A stretch of DNA of 14,250 nucleotides. It comes from Candidatus Latescibacterota bacterium. GTDB lineage: Bacteria; Latescibacterota; UBA2968; UBA8231. Positions 1 to 8,348 of the stretch are shown piece by piece. The notes beneath the pieces are model-generated. The model was given only the letters and a program-made list of their open reading frames with translations. It had not been told where the DNA came from and ran no database searches. The stretch lies in assembly GCA_022827165.1 (NCBI GenBank), contig JAJDTN010000094.1, positions 1-14,250 on the forward strand, written 5' to 3'. The translations under genes and the position numbers were made by a program. How positions within the stretch are numbered: position 1 is the stretch's first letter; each line of letters begins with the position of its first letter.

Positions 1-472
1 CGCCCTCGGCGGCGGCCTTCAGGGCGCGCTCCGGCACTTCGCCGAAGAGGACGACGTCGATGACCCGGGTGCGCCGCACCAGCTCCCTGATGACCGGTTT
101 CTCGGTCTCGGCGGGAAGAGTGTCGATGCGGTCGATGGTGCCGCGGACGTCGTCGACAACCCGCTCCATGTCGGCGCCCAGCTCGAGCTCGACGGTGACC
201 GCCGCCATGCCCTCGGCGGCGGTGGAGTTGATCCGGCGGATTCCCTCCAGACCGGTGAGGCGCTCCTCGATGCGGCGCACGACGCCGGACTCCACGTCGG
301 CGGGGCTGGCCCCCGGATAGGGGACCTGGACCTGGATGCGGTCGAGGTCGATCTCCGGAAAGGTCTCCTTCTTCATGCGCAGCACACCGAGGGCCCCGGT
401 GAGCAGGACGAAGACCATGAGCAGATTGGCGGCCACGTGGTTGCGGGCCATCCACGCGACGGATCGCTTCAC
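1..472 (-). CDS. RND-family efflux permease, N-terminal part (truncated by window edge)
   Basis: This is the first 157 codons of an inner-membrane RND (AcrB/MexB/HAE1-like) proton-driven pump subunit; the rest lies left of the window. The translation shows a short basic N-terminus and a first membrane helix at about residues 13-31. It is followed by the family's hallmark periplasmic start, FPEID at 38-42 and VPYPGASPADVE at 50-61, and then a typical porter-domain segment (RIEERLTGLEGI). I chose the GTG at 472: it gives the expected N-terminus, and its GTGA overlaps the TGA stop of the fusion-protein gene upstream, implying translational coupling. A GAGG sits just upstream at short spacing. 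With the adaptor and outer-membrane channel genes before it, it completes a tripartite efflux system. The substrate cannot be read from this part; hydrophobic drugs or lipophilic compounds (HAE family) are more likely than metal ions. Confidence 0.9.
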   Translation of the reverse strand, partial: MKRSVAWMARNHVAANLLMVFVLLTGALGVLRMKKETFPEIDLDRIQVQVPYPGASPADVESGVVRRIEERLTGLEGIRRINSTAAEGMAAVTVELELGADMERVVDDVRGTIDRIDTLPAETEKPVIRELVRRTRVIDVVLFGEVPERALKAAAEG

Positions 473-1683
473 GGCGCCTCGGCCCGGTGGGCGGGGGCCA
501 CCGCCATGCCGTCGGTGACACCCCTCAGTTGAGACGTGATCACCCTCGCGCCGGGGGCGGCGTCGAAGCGCACGAGGGCCTCCTCGCGGCCGAGGTGGAC
601 CACCTCCACCGGTTGCTTCCGGAGGCGGCCGTCCTCGGCGAGCCAGACCAGTCCGCCGTCGTGCAGGGCCCGCCGCGGGATGGTGCGGACCGCCGTCAGC
701 GGGCGCCCCTGGATCTCCACCTCGACGAAGAGGCCCACCAGGAGCGGCGCCGTGGCCGAGTCCCGGGGGCCGTAGGGATCGTCGACCTCGACGATGAGGT
801 TGATCATGCGGCTGCGGGGGTCGACCTGCCCCTCGGTGCGGACCACCCGGCCCTTCCAGACGTGGTCGCGCCCGGCGTGGCGCGCCCGCAGCAGTACCTG
901 CCCGCGGCCGGCCTCTTGGGGCCGTTCCGGAGGGGGCGCGTCGGCGGCCAGCGGGCGCGGGGAGGCCGGCGGCGAGGGGACGTCGATCCACGCCAGCTCC
1001 TCGTCGGGCACCGGGACCGGGATCTCGGCCCGTTCGATGCCGTAGAGACGGGCCACCCCCCGCCCGGGAGAGACGTACTGACCCAGGTCCAGGTCGGTAG
1101 ATCGGACGCGCCCGGCGAAGGGGGCCCGCAGGCGGGTCCGCTCCAGGCGCAGCCGGGCTTCCCGCAGGCGGGCCCTCGCCGCCTTCAGCGCAGCCTCGGC
1201 CAGCCTCACCTGGGGGATGTGCAGGGCCAGGTCGGACGGCTCGGGCCCGCCGCCGCCGCGCAGCCTCTCCCACTCGGCGGCGGCCACCTCGGCCTCGCCC
1301 CGGGCGATCTCGAGCTGGTAGAGGGCCCTGGCCACCTCGGCATCGGCCTGGTCCACGGCGAGCTCGAAGTCCTCCGGGTCGATGCGGGCCAGCTCCTGGC
1401 CGGCGGAGAAGAAGCCGCCGGTCTCCATCTGCCCGGAGATCCAGACGATGCGGCCGCCCACCTGGGGCACGAGGTCGATCTCCCGGTCGGGGCGGACCGT
1501 CCCCTGGCCGCGGACGACGACGCGGGCGGTCTCCGGCGGAGCCTGGACCGTCTCGACCAGGGGAACCCAATGGACCGGTTCCTCCCGGGGGGGCGGGGTG
1601 CGCAGGCTCACCAGGAGCAGGTAAGCGGCCACGCCGGCGGCCAGGACCGCCACCGGCAGGAGGAATCCCATCGCCTTACTCAT
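469..1683 (-). CDS. RND efflux membrane-fusion protein (HlyD/AcrA-type periplasmic adaptor)
   Basis: This 404-residue periplasmic adaptor links the inner-membrane RND pump to the outer-membrane channel. An uncleaved N-terminal anchor helix lies at about 7-27, with no lipobox. A lipoyl-like half follows (VPQVGGRIVWI at 72-82, GQELARIDPEDFE at 95-107), then an Ala/Arg/Glu-rich alpha-hairpin with two arms near 108-143 and 152-186. The second lipoyl half is RAPFAGRV (186-193). The beta-barrel/membrane-proximal part contains the family-typical TEGQVDPRSRM (283-293). A proline-rich stretch at about 235-257 looks like an insertion or flexible loop and is unusual. The ATG at 1683 overlaps the preceding channel gene by 8 bases (ATGAGTAA) and has no clear Shine-Dalgarno sequence, so it probably relies on reinitiation. 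Its stop overlaps the start of the RND permease. The family assignment is firm; the substrate is unknown. Confidence 0.92.
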   Translation of the reverse strand: MSKAMGFLLPVAVLAAGVAAYLLLVSLRTPPPREEPVHWVPLVETVQAPPETARVVVRGQGTVRPDREIDLVPQVGGRIVWISGQMETGGFFSAGQELARIDPEDFELAVDQADAEVARALYQLEIARGEAEVAAAEWERLRGGGGPEPSDLALHIPQVRLAEAALKAARARLREARLRLERTRLRAPFAGRVRSTDLDLGQYVSPGRGVARLYGIERAEIPVPVPDEELAWIDVPSPPASPRPLAADAPPPERPQEAGRGQVLLRARHAGRDHVWKGRVVRTEGQVDPRSRMINLIVEVDDPYGPRDSATAPLLVGLFVEVEIQGRPLTAVRTIPRRALHDGGLVWLAEDGRLRKQPVEVVHLGREEALVRFDAAPGARVITSQLRGVTDGMAVAPAHRAEAP

Positions 1684-3154
1684 CGGTCGGGGACCCGATG
1701 GCGGGATGGGTGAAACCGCCGCCCAGGGCGACGTGCAGGTCGACGCGGGCGTCGACGCGGCGGCGCCGGGTGGTGAGCAGCTGGCTGTGCGCGTCCCAGG
1801 CCCGGCGCTGGGCGTCGAGGAGGGTGATGAGGCCCACCAGCCCCCGGCGGTAGCGGTCGTCGGCCAGGGACTCCGCCGCCGAGGCCTGGTCCGCCGTCTC
1901 CACCAGGGCCGCCTCCTGCTCGGCCAGGGCGGCCTCGGCTGCCAGAGCCCCCTCGACCTCGGCGAAGGCGCTCAGCACCAGGCCGGCGTAGGCGGCTGTC
2001 AGCGCCTCGCGGTCGGCTTCGGCCGCCGTCGCCCGCGCCCGCAGGCGGCCCCCCTGGAAGAGGGGCATGGTCAGGTTGGCCGCCAGGCTCCAGACCGAGA
2101 AGTCACCGTCGAGCAGGTCGGCCAGCGCCTCGCTGGAGCGGCCGCCGCCGCCGGTGAGCCGGATGCCGGGCAGGAGCGCCCGGCGGGCCGACGCCAGGCG
2201 CTGATCGGCCGACGCCAGGCGGCGCTCGGCGGCGGCCAGGTCCGGGCGCCGGCGGACCAGGTCGGCGGGCAGTCCTGCCGGCACCCGGCCGGTCACCGCG
2301 GGAGGCGCCTCGGCGACGGCGAGCTCGGCCGCCGGGTAGCGTCCCAGGAGCACCTCGAGCCGGCGTGTGGCGGCGTCGAGCTGAAGCCTCCGCTGGGCCA
2401 GGGCGGCGCGGGCCCCGGCGGCCTCCGCACGCGCCAGGCGCAGGTCGAGGGAGGTCCGCAGGCCGAGGGCGTAGCGGTCTTCGATGCTCTCCCTCACCCG
2501 CTGCCGGTTGCCGGCCGCGGCCTCGGCCAGGCGGGCCTGGCTGCGAGCCTCGGCGGCACCCGCGTAGGCGCGCACGATCAGGGACTCCAGGGAGAGGCGG
2601 GCCCCGGCCAGGTCGAACCGGGTGGCCTGCGCCTCGGCGAGGGCCGCCGCCTGGTCGGCCCGCAGCCGCCCCCAGAGATCGGCCTCCCAGCTGGCGCTGA
2701 AGCCGGCGTCGAAGGTGTTCGCGGTCAACGGCGGAAGCTGGCCGGCCAAGGGGCCGAAGCCCGCGAAGTTGCGCCGCGAGCGGATGGCGGTGCCGTCGAC
2801 ACCGGTCCGGGGCCAGAGGTCTGCCCCGGCCATGCGCGCCTGGGCCACGGCGCGCTCCACGCGGGCGGAGGCGGCGGCCAGGTCCTGGTTGTGCGCCAGG
2901 CCCTCGGCGATGAGGCCGCCGAGGTTGGCGTCGTCGAGACCGCTCCACCACGGCGCGTGCAGGGAATCGGCCGCCGGGCCGCCGGTCTCGCCGGCGCTCC
3001 AGTCCGAGGGGGTGACGGCCACGGGGGGGTCGGGGTCGAAGGGCGGCGCCGAGGCGCAGGCGGCCGTCAGCCCCAGGGCCAGGGTGAGGGCTCCGCGGAC
3101 CACGGTGGACCCCGCCCGCCGGAGTCCGGCGGCCGGAGGGGCCGGGTCAGTCAT
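1676..3154 (-). CDS. Outer-membrane efflux lipoprotein, NodT/TolC-type channel
   Basis: This 492-residue outer-membrane factor forms the exit duct of the tripartite pump. The N-terminus has basic residues, a hydrophobic stretch (about 21-31) and a probable lipobox ending at Cys33 (LTAAC). Lipidation is typical of the NodT/OprM subfamily rather than of E. coli TolC. The body has the two repeated coiled-coil halves of the OEP family: an Ala-rich N half with [20 protein letters not shown], and a C half with [31 protein letters not shown], and [13 protein letters not shown]. The RRPDL and PLFQGG motifs are highly characteristic. The ATG at 3154 is supported by GGAGAG about 7 bases upstream and by the 8-base ATGACTGA overlap with the preceding epimerase-like gene. 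It is followed directly by its adaptor and pump. Length is normal for the family. Confidence 0.92.
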   Translation of the reverse strand: MTDPAPPAAGLRRAGSTVVRGALTLALGLTAACASAPPFDPDPPVAVTPSDWSAGETGGPAADSLHAPWWSGLDDANLGGLIAEGLAHNQDLAAASARVERAVAQARMAGADLWPRTGVDGTAIRSRRNFAGFGPLAGQLPPLTANTFDAGFSASWEADLWGRLRADQAAALAEAQATRFDLAGARLSLESLIVRAYAGAAEARSQARLAEAAAGNRQRVRESIEDRYALGLRTSLDLRLARAEAAGARAALAQRRLQLDAATRRLEVLLGRYPAAELAVAEAPPAVTGRVPAGLPADLVRRRPDLAAAERRLASADQRLASARRALLPGIRLTGGGGRSSEALADLLDGDFSVWSLAANLTMPLFQGGRLRARATAAEADREALTAAYAGLVLSAFAEVEGALAAEAALAEQEAALVETADQASAAESLADDRYRRGLVGLITLLDAQRRAWDAHSQLLTTRRRRVDARVDLHVALGGGFTHPAIGSPTDE

Positions 3155-4106
3155 TCGCGCTCTCCGCCGACGGGGCCGGTGAGGTCCGGCGGAACCATTT
3201 CACCGTGCGGCGGAGGCCCTCGTCCGGATCGACCCTCGGCTCCCATCCGAGCAGGTTGCGCGCCCTGGTGATGTCGGGCAGGCGGACCTTGGGGTCGTCC
3301 TCCGGGAGGGGCAGATGGACCAGGCGGCTGCAGCTGCCCGTGAGGTCGATGATCTTCCTCGCCAGGCTCTCCATGGTCAGCTCGGCGGGGTTGCCGAGGT
3401 TGACGGGGGCCGTCACGTCCGACTCCATGAGGCGGCGGATTCCTTCCACGAGGTCGCTCACGTAGCCGATGCTGCGCGTCTGGCGGCCGTCGCCGTAGAC
3501 GGTCAGGTCGTCACCGGCGAGGGCCTGGGTGATGAAGTTGGGAATGGCGCGGCCGTCGTCGTGGCGCATGCGAGGGCCGTAGGTGTTGAAGATCCGGGCG
3601 ATGCGCGTGTCGACCCCGTGCGACCTGTTGTAGGCCATGGCCATCGATTCGGCGAAGCGCTTGGCCTCGTCGTAGACGCCGCGGATGCCGACGGGATTGA
3701 CGTTGCCCCGGTAGTCCTCGCCCTGGGGGTGCACGAGGGGATCGCCGTAGACCTCGGAGGTGGAGGCGAGGAGGAAGCGGGCGCCCTTGGCGCGCGCGAG
3801 TCCCAGGGCCTTGTGGGTCCCGAGGGCGCCCACCTTGAGGATCTGGATCCCGAGCCGCTCGAAGTCTGCGGGGCTGGCGGGGCTGGCGAAGTGGAGGATG
3901 AAGTCGAGGGAACCGTCGACGTGGAGGTACCCGGTCACGTCGTGGTGGATGAACTCGAAGTCGGGGTGGCTCCTGTGGGTCTCGAGGTTCTCGATGCGGC
4001 CGGTGAGCAGGTTGTCCATGACGATCACCCGGTGGCCCTCCTGGAGGAACCGGTCGCACAGGTGGGATCCGATGAATCCCGCCCCCCCGGTGATCAGAAT
4101 GCGCAC
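3147..4106 (-). CDS. UDP-glucuronate decarboxylase-like SDR (UDP-xylose synthase type)
   Basis: This 319-residue extended short-chain dehydrogenase probably converts UDP-glucuronate to UDP-xylose using bound NAD, in the cytoplasm. The Rossmann motif TGGAGFIG is at 6-13, with Asp31 at the end of the second strand. The active-site segment is TSEVYGDP (116-123) with Glu118, and the catalytic YDEAK has Tyr145 and Lys149. Family-typical stretches are GNVNPVG (134-140), [16 protein letters not shown] (177-192) and [14 protein letters not shown] (210-223). Together these point to UXS rather than GalE or RmlB, but a related sugar epimerase is possible. I chose the GTG at 4106 because GGAGGAGAG lies just upstream and the product then begins directly with the nucleotide-binding strand. 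An open frame continues upstream to 4220 but encodes an implausible Arg-rich extension. It is the first gene of the efflux operon and overlaps the channel gene by 8 bases, which is unusual company for a nucleotide-sugar enzyme. Confidence 0.85.
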   Translation of the reverse strand: MRILITGGAGFIGSHLCDRFLQEGHRVIVMDNLLTGRIENLETHRSHPDFEFIHHDVTGYLHVDGSLDFILHFASPASPADFERLGIQILKVGALGTHKALGLARAKGARFLLASTSEVYGDPLVHPQGEDYRGNVNPVGIRGVYDEAKRFAESMAMAYNRSHGVDTRIARIFNTYGPRMRHDDGRAIPNFITQALAGDDLTVYGDGRQTRSIGYVSDLVEGIRRLMESDVTAPVNLGNPAELTMESLARKIIDLTGSCSRLVHLPLPEDDPKVRLPDITRARNLLGWEPRVDPDEGLRRTVKWFRRTSPAPSAESAND

Positions 4107-4111
4107 GTTCG

Positions 4112-4120
4112 CTCTCCTCC
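4112..4120 (-). promoter_or_regulatory. Shine-Dalgarno sequence that fixes the GTG start of the UXS-like gene
   Basis: Read on the minus strand the site is GGAGGAGAG, ending five bases before the GTG at 4106. The core GGAGG to GTG spacing is nine bases. It is the only strong ribosome binding site in the intergenic region on this strand, and it supports the shorter start over any upstream one. Confidence 0.7.
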
Positions 4121-4133
4121 GGCCCTGGACTCG

Positions 4134-4164
4134 GTAATAGAAGCCCCCTCTCTCACCGCGGCAA
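4134..4164 (-). promoter_or_regulatory. Possible promoter of the UXS-efflux operon
   Basis: On the minus strand TTGCCG (4164-4159) is followed after 19 bases by TATTAC (4139-4134), which matches the sigma-70 -10 consensus at four of six positions. The spacing is at the long limit. It lies in the only AT-rich patch upstream of the operon, about 30 bases before the start codon. This is inferred from sequence resemblance only. Confidence 0.3.
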
Positions 4165-4173
4165 CGCCGGAGA

Positions 4174-4202
4174 TTGACGGCCTTCCGCCCCCCCGATAGG
4201 TT
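4174..4202 (+). promoter_or_regulatory. Candidate sigma-70-type promoter for dnaE
   Basis: TTGACG (4174-4179) and TAGGTT (4197-4202) are separated by 17 bases. The -35 element matches five of six consensus positions and the -10 element three of six. Transcription would begin near 4209, which would exclude a TTG start at 4206 and supports the ATG at 4257. The back-to-back candidate for the UXS operon overlaps this region on the other strand. Confidence 0.4.
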
Positions 4203-4256
4203 GCCTTGGGCGTCCCCCACACGTCACTGGCTGCCCGCACGGCGGCCCGGGAGCCA

Positions 4257-7200
4257 ATGGCCAGCGCCGAGTTCGTCCACCTCCACGGACACAGCGAGTA
4301 CAGCCTCCTCGATGGCGGCTGCGCCATCGACGCTATGGCGGCCGCCGCCGCCGAGGCCGGCATGCCCGCCCTGGCCGTCACCGACCACGGCAACCTCTTC
4401 GGCGCCATCGCCCACCACCGGGCCTGCAGCGCCGCCGGCATCCGGCCGATCTTCGGGTGCGAGGTCTACGTGGCCATTGGCAACCGCCACGACCGCACCG
4501 GGGCCCGCGGCCTGGCCCACGGCTCCAACCACCTCATCCTGCTGGCCAAGGACGCCGCGGGCTGGCAGAACCTGATCCAGCTCGTCTCCAAGGGGTACAC
4601 GGAGGGTTTCTACTACAATCCGCGCGTCGACAAGCAGCTCCTGCGGCAGCACGGCGAGGGGCTTGTCTGCATGTCCGCATGCGTCTCCGGAGAGGTGCCC
4701 CACCTGATCCAGGAGGAAGGGGTGGACCAGGCCGAGGCCGCGGCGCGGGAGTACATGGAGATCTTCGGGGACGACTACTACCTGGAGATCCAGCGCCACG
4801 GCATCGAGGTCGAGGCCAAGGTCAACGACGGGCTCCTGCACCTGCACCGCAAGCTCGGGGTGCCGCTGGTGGCCACCAACGACTTCCACTTCCTGCGCGC
4901 AGACGACCACGCCGCCCACGACGCCCTGGTCTGCATCCAGACGGGGAAGAACCTGTCCGATTCCGAAAGGATGTGCTATCCCTCGGGACTCTACATGAAG
5001 AGCCCCGCGGAGATGCAGGAGCTCTTCGCGGACCTGCCCGGGGCGATCGAGAACACCCTCGCCATCGCCGAGAAGTGCCGGGTAGAGCTGGACTTCGGGC
5101 GGTCTCTCATGCCCGGCTTCCCCATTCCCTCCGAGTTCGCGTCCGCCGACGAGTACCTGCGCCGCCTCGCCCAGGAAGGCCTGGAGCGCCGCTACCCGAA
5201 GATCGTCCCCGAGGTCCAGCAGCGCCTCGACTACGAGTTGAAGGTGATCACCAAGGAGGGCTTCTCCGGCTACTTCCTGATCGTCCAGGACTTCGTGCAC
5301 CACGCCCGCGAGTGCGGCGTTACCGTCGGTCCGGGCCGCGGGTCGGCGGCCGGCAGCCTGGTCTCGTACTGCCTGGAGATCACCGACACCGACCCGATCC
5401 GCCACGACCTGCTCTTCGAGCGCTTCCTCAACCCCGAGCGCGTCGAGCCGCCCGACATCGACATCGACTTCGCCGACACGGGCCGGGACAAGGTCGTGCG
5501 CTACGTGGTCGAGAAGTACGGCGAGGAGAACGTCTCGCAGGTGATCACCTTCGGAACGATGGGCGCCAAGGCGGTGGTCCGCGACGTGGGGCGGGTCCTG
5601 GGCCTGCCCTTCGGCGAGGTGGACCGCATCGCCAAGCTGATCCCGGGGGAGCTGAAGATCACCCTCGACAAGGCGATTCAGCAGGTGCCGGAGCTGCAGC
5701 AGATGGCGGAGACCCCCGGCGAGCAGGGACAGCTGATCGAGTACTCCCGCAAGCTGGAGGGCCTGGCGCGCCACGCGTCGGTGCACGCCTGCGCCGTCAT
5801 CATCGCCCCCTCCCGCCTCACCGACTACGTGCCCCTCTACCGGGCGCCGAAGGACGGCACCGTCACCACGCAGTTCGACGGCGACACGTGCAAGGATGTG
5901 GGCCTGCTGAAGATGGATATCCTGGGGTTGAAGGAGCTGTCCCTGATGGACGAGGCCGTGCGCCTGATCCGCCAGCGGGAGCCCGGCTTCGATTTGTATG
6001 CCGTCCCCTGGGACGACGGCCCCACCTTCGAGCTCTTCAGCCGCGGCGAGACGGTGGGCGTCTTCCAGTTCGAGAGTCCGCCCATGCGCGACTACCTGCG
6101 CCAGCTCAAGCCGGACAAGATCGAGGACGTGATCGCCATGAACGCCCTCTACCGGCCGGGGCCGATGAAGGAAATCCCGAGGTACATCGCCCGCCACCAG
6201 GGCGACGAGGCCGCCGACTACGACCACCCCATTCTCGAGCCGATCCTGAAGGAGACGTACGGAATCATCACCTACCAGGAGCAGGTGCAGCGCATCTGCC
6301 GCGACCTCTCCGGCTTCACCCTCGGCCAGGCGGACGGCATCCGCAAGGCGATGGGCCAGAAGCTCCCGGAAGTGATGGAGAGGTACCAGCAGAATTTCGC
6401 CGAGGGGGCGGTGAGGAAGGGCGTCGACCGCAGGACGGCGGAGAAGATCTGGTCCGACATCGAGGTGTTCTCCGGGTACGGCTTCAACAAGTCCCACTCC
6501 GCCAGCTACTCGGAGGTGGCTTACCGCAACGCCTATCTCAAGGCCCACTACCCGAAGGAGTACATGGCGGCGAGCCTGACCACGGACCGCACCAACACCG
6601 ACCGGCTCACCGTTCTCCTCGACGAGTGCCGGCGCATGGAGGTCCCGGTGCTGCCGCCCGACGTCAACGAGAGCGCCGTCAACTTCGTACCCACCGGCGC
6701 CGGCATCCGCTTCGGCCTGGCGGCGGTCAAGAACGTCGGCGCCGCCGCCGCCGGCTCGATCGTCGCCGGACGCGAGGAGCACGGTGCTTCGAAGGACCTC
6801 TACGAGTTCTGCGAGCGCCTCGACCTGGGCGCCGTCAACCGGCGCGTGGTGGAGAGCCTGGTCGCCGCCGGCGCCTGCGACAGCCTCGGCGGGCACCGGG
6901 CACAGCTCCTCGAGGCCCTGGAGCGGGCCATGCGCAACGCCCAGTCGGTGCAGGACGAGCGCCGCCGCGGCCAGATCAGCCTCTTCGGCGGAGACTCGGC
7001 GCTGGAGATGGAGCACCAGCCGGCGCTGCCGGACGTGCCCGAGTGGACCGAGACCGAGCGGCTCTCCAACGAGAAGGAGCTGCTCGGGTTCTACGTCTCC
7101 AGCCATCCCCTGAGCCGCTACGAGAAGGACCTGGCGTACTTCGCCACATCCCTGCTGGAGATCGATGCCCGGCAGGATGGGGACGCGGTGCGAGTCGGCG

Positions 7201-7718
7201 GTCTCGTCAGCCGCGTCAGCCCATCGAGCGACCGCCGAGGGAAGGCGATGGCCTTCGTCACCCTCGAGGACCTATCGGGCAAGGCGGAGGTCGTGTTCTT
7301 CTCCGATGCCTACGACAGATGCCGGGACCTGGTCGTGCAGGACGCGGTGGTCCTCGTCGAGGGCCGCCTGAACCGCCGCAACGGTGTCATGACGGTGCAG
7401 GCCGAGGGGGCCGCGCCGATGGACCAGGGCCGGCAGCGGCTGACGAGCTCGGTGAACGTCGATCTCCCTTACGAGGCGGTGTCGGACCAGTTGCTGGCCG
7501 ACCTGCGCCGGCTGTGCGGCGAGCACCGGGGGAGCTGCGATCTCCTCGTCCACCTGCGGGGCGCCCCTGCCGCCCCGGGAGGCCGCGAACCCGTCGTCCG
7601 CTCCCGCAGCCTCCGCGTGAACCCGACGGACGAGTTGTTGCATGCCATGGACAACCTCGCCGGGCTGGAGCGGGCGTGGATCAAGGCCCTGCCGCCCCAG
7701 GCGGGGCAGCGCGCCTGA
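4257..7718 (+). CDS. dnaE: DNA polymerase III alpha subunit (replicative polymerase)
   Basis: This 1153-residue C-family polymerase is the catalytic subunit of the replicative holoenzyme and is close to E. coli DnaE (1160) in length. The N-terminal PHP domain (about 1-275) retains apparent metal ligands that E. coli lacks: HLHGHS (8-13), TDHGN (42-46), CEVY (68-71), His92, MSAC and NDFH. The palm has GPGRGSAAGSL and PDIDIDF with Asp400 and Asp402; the third catalytic Asp is Asp554 in KMDILGL. Later come the finger and thumb parts (GYGFNKSHSASYS), a helix-hairpin-helix near 818, the beta-clamp motif QISLF (906-910) and an OB fold from about 978. I chose the ATG at 4257 because it gives the usual DnaE N-terminus (EFVHLH) and lies downstream of a plausible promoter. 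A GGGAG lies only three bases before it, which is a weak site. An in-frame TTG at 4206 is the alternative. The thioredoxin-like gene follows after two bases. Confidence 0.97.
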   Translation: MASAEFVHLHGHSEYSLLDGGCAIDAMAAAAAEAGMPALAVTDHGNLFGAIAHHRACSAAGIRPIFGCEVYVAIGNRHDRTGARGLAHGSNHLILLAKDAAGWQNLIQLVSKGYTEGFYYNPRVDKQLLRQHGEGLVCMSACVSGEVPHLIQEEGVDQAEAAAREYMEIFGDDYYLEIQRHGIEVEAKVNDGLLHLHRKLGVPLVATNDFHFLRADDHAAHDALVCIQTGKNLSDSERMCYPSGLYMKSPAEMQELFADLPGAIENTLAIAEKCRVELDFGRSLMPGFPIPSEFASADEYLRRLAQEGLERRYPKIVPEVQQRLDYELKVITKEGFSGYFLIVQDFVHHARECGVTVGPGRGSAAGSLVSYCLEITDTDPIRHDLLFERFLNPERVEPPDIDIDFADTGRDKVVRYVVEKYGEENVSQVITFGTMGAKAVVRDVGRVLGLPFGEVDRIAKLIPGELKITLDKAIQQVPELQQMAETPGEQGQLIEYSRKLEGLARHASVHACAVIIAPSRLTDYVPLYRAPKDGTVTTQFDGDTCKDVGLLKMDILGLKELSLMDEAVRLIRQREPGFDLYAVPWDDGPTFELFSRGETVGVFQFESPPMRDYLRQLKPDKIEDVIAMNALYRPGPMKEIPRYIARHQGDEAADYDHPILEPILKETYGIITYQEQVQRICRDLSGFTLGQADGIRKAMGQKLPEVMERYQQNFAEGAVRKGVDRRTAEKIWSDIEVFSGYGFNKSHSASYSEVAYRNAYLKAHYPKEYMAASLTTDRTNTDRLTVLLDECRRMEVPVLPPDVNESAVNFVPTGAGIRFGLAAVKNVGAAAAGSIVAGREEHGASKDLYEFCERLDLGAVNRRVVESLVAAGACDSLGGHRAQLLEALERAMRNAQSVQDERRRGQISLFGGDSALEMEHQPALPDVPEWTETERLSNEKELLGFYVSSHPLSRYEKDLAYFATSLLEIDARQDGDAVRVGGLVSRVSPSSDRRGKAMAFVTLEDLSGKAEVVFFSDAYDRCRDLVVQDAVVLVEGRLNRRNGVMTVQAEGAAPMDQGRQRLTSSVNVDLPYEAVSDQLLADLRRLCGEHRGSCDLLVHLRGAPAAPGGREPVVRSRSLRVNPTDELLHAMDNLAGLERAWIKALPPQAGQRA

Positions 7719-7720
7719 GA

Positions 7721-8251
7721 GTGGGACTCCGGATCTTCCGCATGGGGCTGGCGGCCCTGGCCCTGGCCCTCTGGGCCTGCACCGGGGGAGGTCCGGAGGG
7801 CGGGGCCGAGGCGGAATCCGGCTTCGTGGGGGACGTGGAGGGCTTCGACCTGGCGGACTACGAGGGCCGGGTGGTGGTCCTCAATTTCTGGGCTACCTGG
7901 TGCGGGCCTTGCCGCATCGAGATTCCCGCTCTCGTCCGGCTGCGGCAGGACTTCGGGGAGGTCGCTGTCGTCGGAATCTCCATCGACCGCGGACCGGTAG
8001 AGCAGATCGTGCCCGTCATCGAGAGGTTCGTCTCCCGCTTCGAGATCAACTACCCGATCTACCTGGATGCGGAGCAGAAGGTGGCCAGGGACTACGCCGG
8101 CTCGGCGCCGTTCCTGATGTACGTGCCGACGACGGCGGTGATCGACCAGGAAGGCCGCCTGGTGAAGCTGTACCAAGGGGTTCCCGGCCGCGGCCTCGAC
8201 CCCTACGAGGTGCTCGCCGCCGAGGTGGAGGCGCTGCTGGACGACGCTTGA
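7721..8251 (+). CDS. TlpA/ResA-like thioredoxin-fold lipoprotein
   Basis: This predicted 176-residue membrane-anchored thiol-disulfide oxidoreductase acts outside the cytoplasm. Numbered from the GTG at 7721, the signal peptide has arginines at 4 and 7, a hydrophobic core (10-18) and a lipobox ending at Cys20 (LWAC), followed by Thr and a flexible Gly/Glu linker. The AhpC/TSA-type thioredoxin domain begins around 42. It carries LNFWATWCGPC with redox cysteines 61 and 64, GISIDRG, and the cis-proline segment YVPTTAVID. Such proteins reduce cytochrome c apoprotein or other periplasmic disulfides; which partner applies here is unknown. The start lies two bases after the dnaE stop, so it is probably cotranscribed and coupled. 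An ATG at 7742 is in frame but would remove the positive charges of the signal peptide, so I prefer the GTG. Confidence 0.88.
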   Translation: MGLRIFRMGLAALALALWACTGGGPEGGAEAESGFVGDVEGFDLADYEGRVVVLNFWATWCGPCRIEIPALVRLRQDFGEVAVVGISIDRGPVEQIVPVIERFVSRFEINYPIYLDAEQKVARDYAGSAPFLMYVPTTAVIDQEGRLVKLYQGVPGRGLDPYEVLAAEVEALLDDA

Positions 8252-8254
8252 CCG

Positions 8255-8348
8255 TTCCGGAAGGCCGCGAGGCGCCGGGCGGGATCAGCTCTTGTAGTCC
8301 TGGAGCTCTCGCTTGCCGTGACGCTTGACGAGGACCTTCCGGAAGGTC
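8255..8348. repeat. Two copies of TTCCGGAAGG, one in a 16-bp perfect palindrome
   Basis: The first copy (8255-8264) lies in the 33-base gap between the convergent thioredoxin-like and small unknown genes. The second (8337-8346) lies inside the small gene, within the perfect 16-base palindrome GACCTTCCGGAAGGTC (8333-8348). On the coding strand the second copy encodes ETFRKV. Neither is followed by a T-run, so they are not ordinary intrinsic terminators. They could be protein-binding sites or chance in GC-rich sequence. Confidence 0.4.

Noticed and set aside
487..3271. Long plus-strand open frames (487-1713 and 1706-3271) opposite the adaptor and channel genes
   Set aside because: Their translations are low-complexity Gly/Arg/Ala/Pro without any domain, while the minus strand encodes well-recognised efflux proteins. 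They are GC-driven antisense shadows.
4224..7106. A 960-codon minus-strand open frame opposite dnaE
   Set aside because: The translation is repetitive Leu/Val/Ala/Gly/Glu text with no motif and mirrors DnaE codons; third-position GC bias keeps the antisense frame open.
4457..8251. A 1264-codon plus-strand frame running through dnaE into the thioredoxin-like gene
   Set aside because: Only the last 176 codons (from 7721) are real; the rest is Arg/Pro/Gly-rich shift-frame reading of dnaE, so it is not a fusion.
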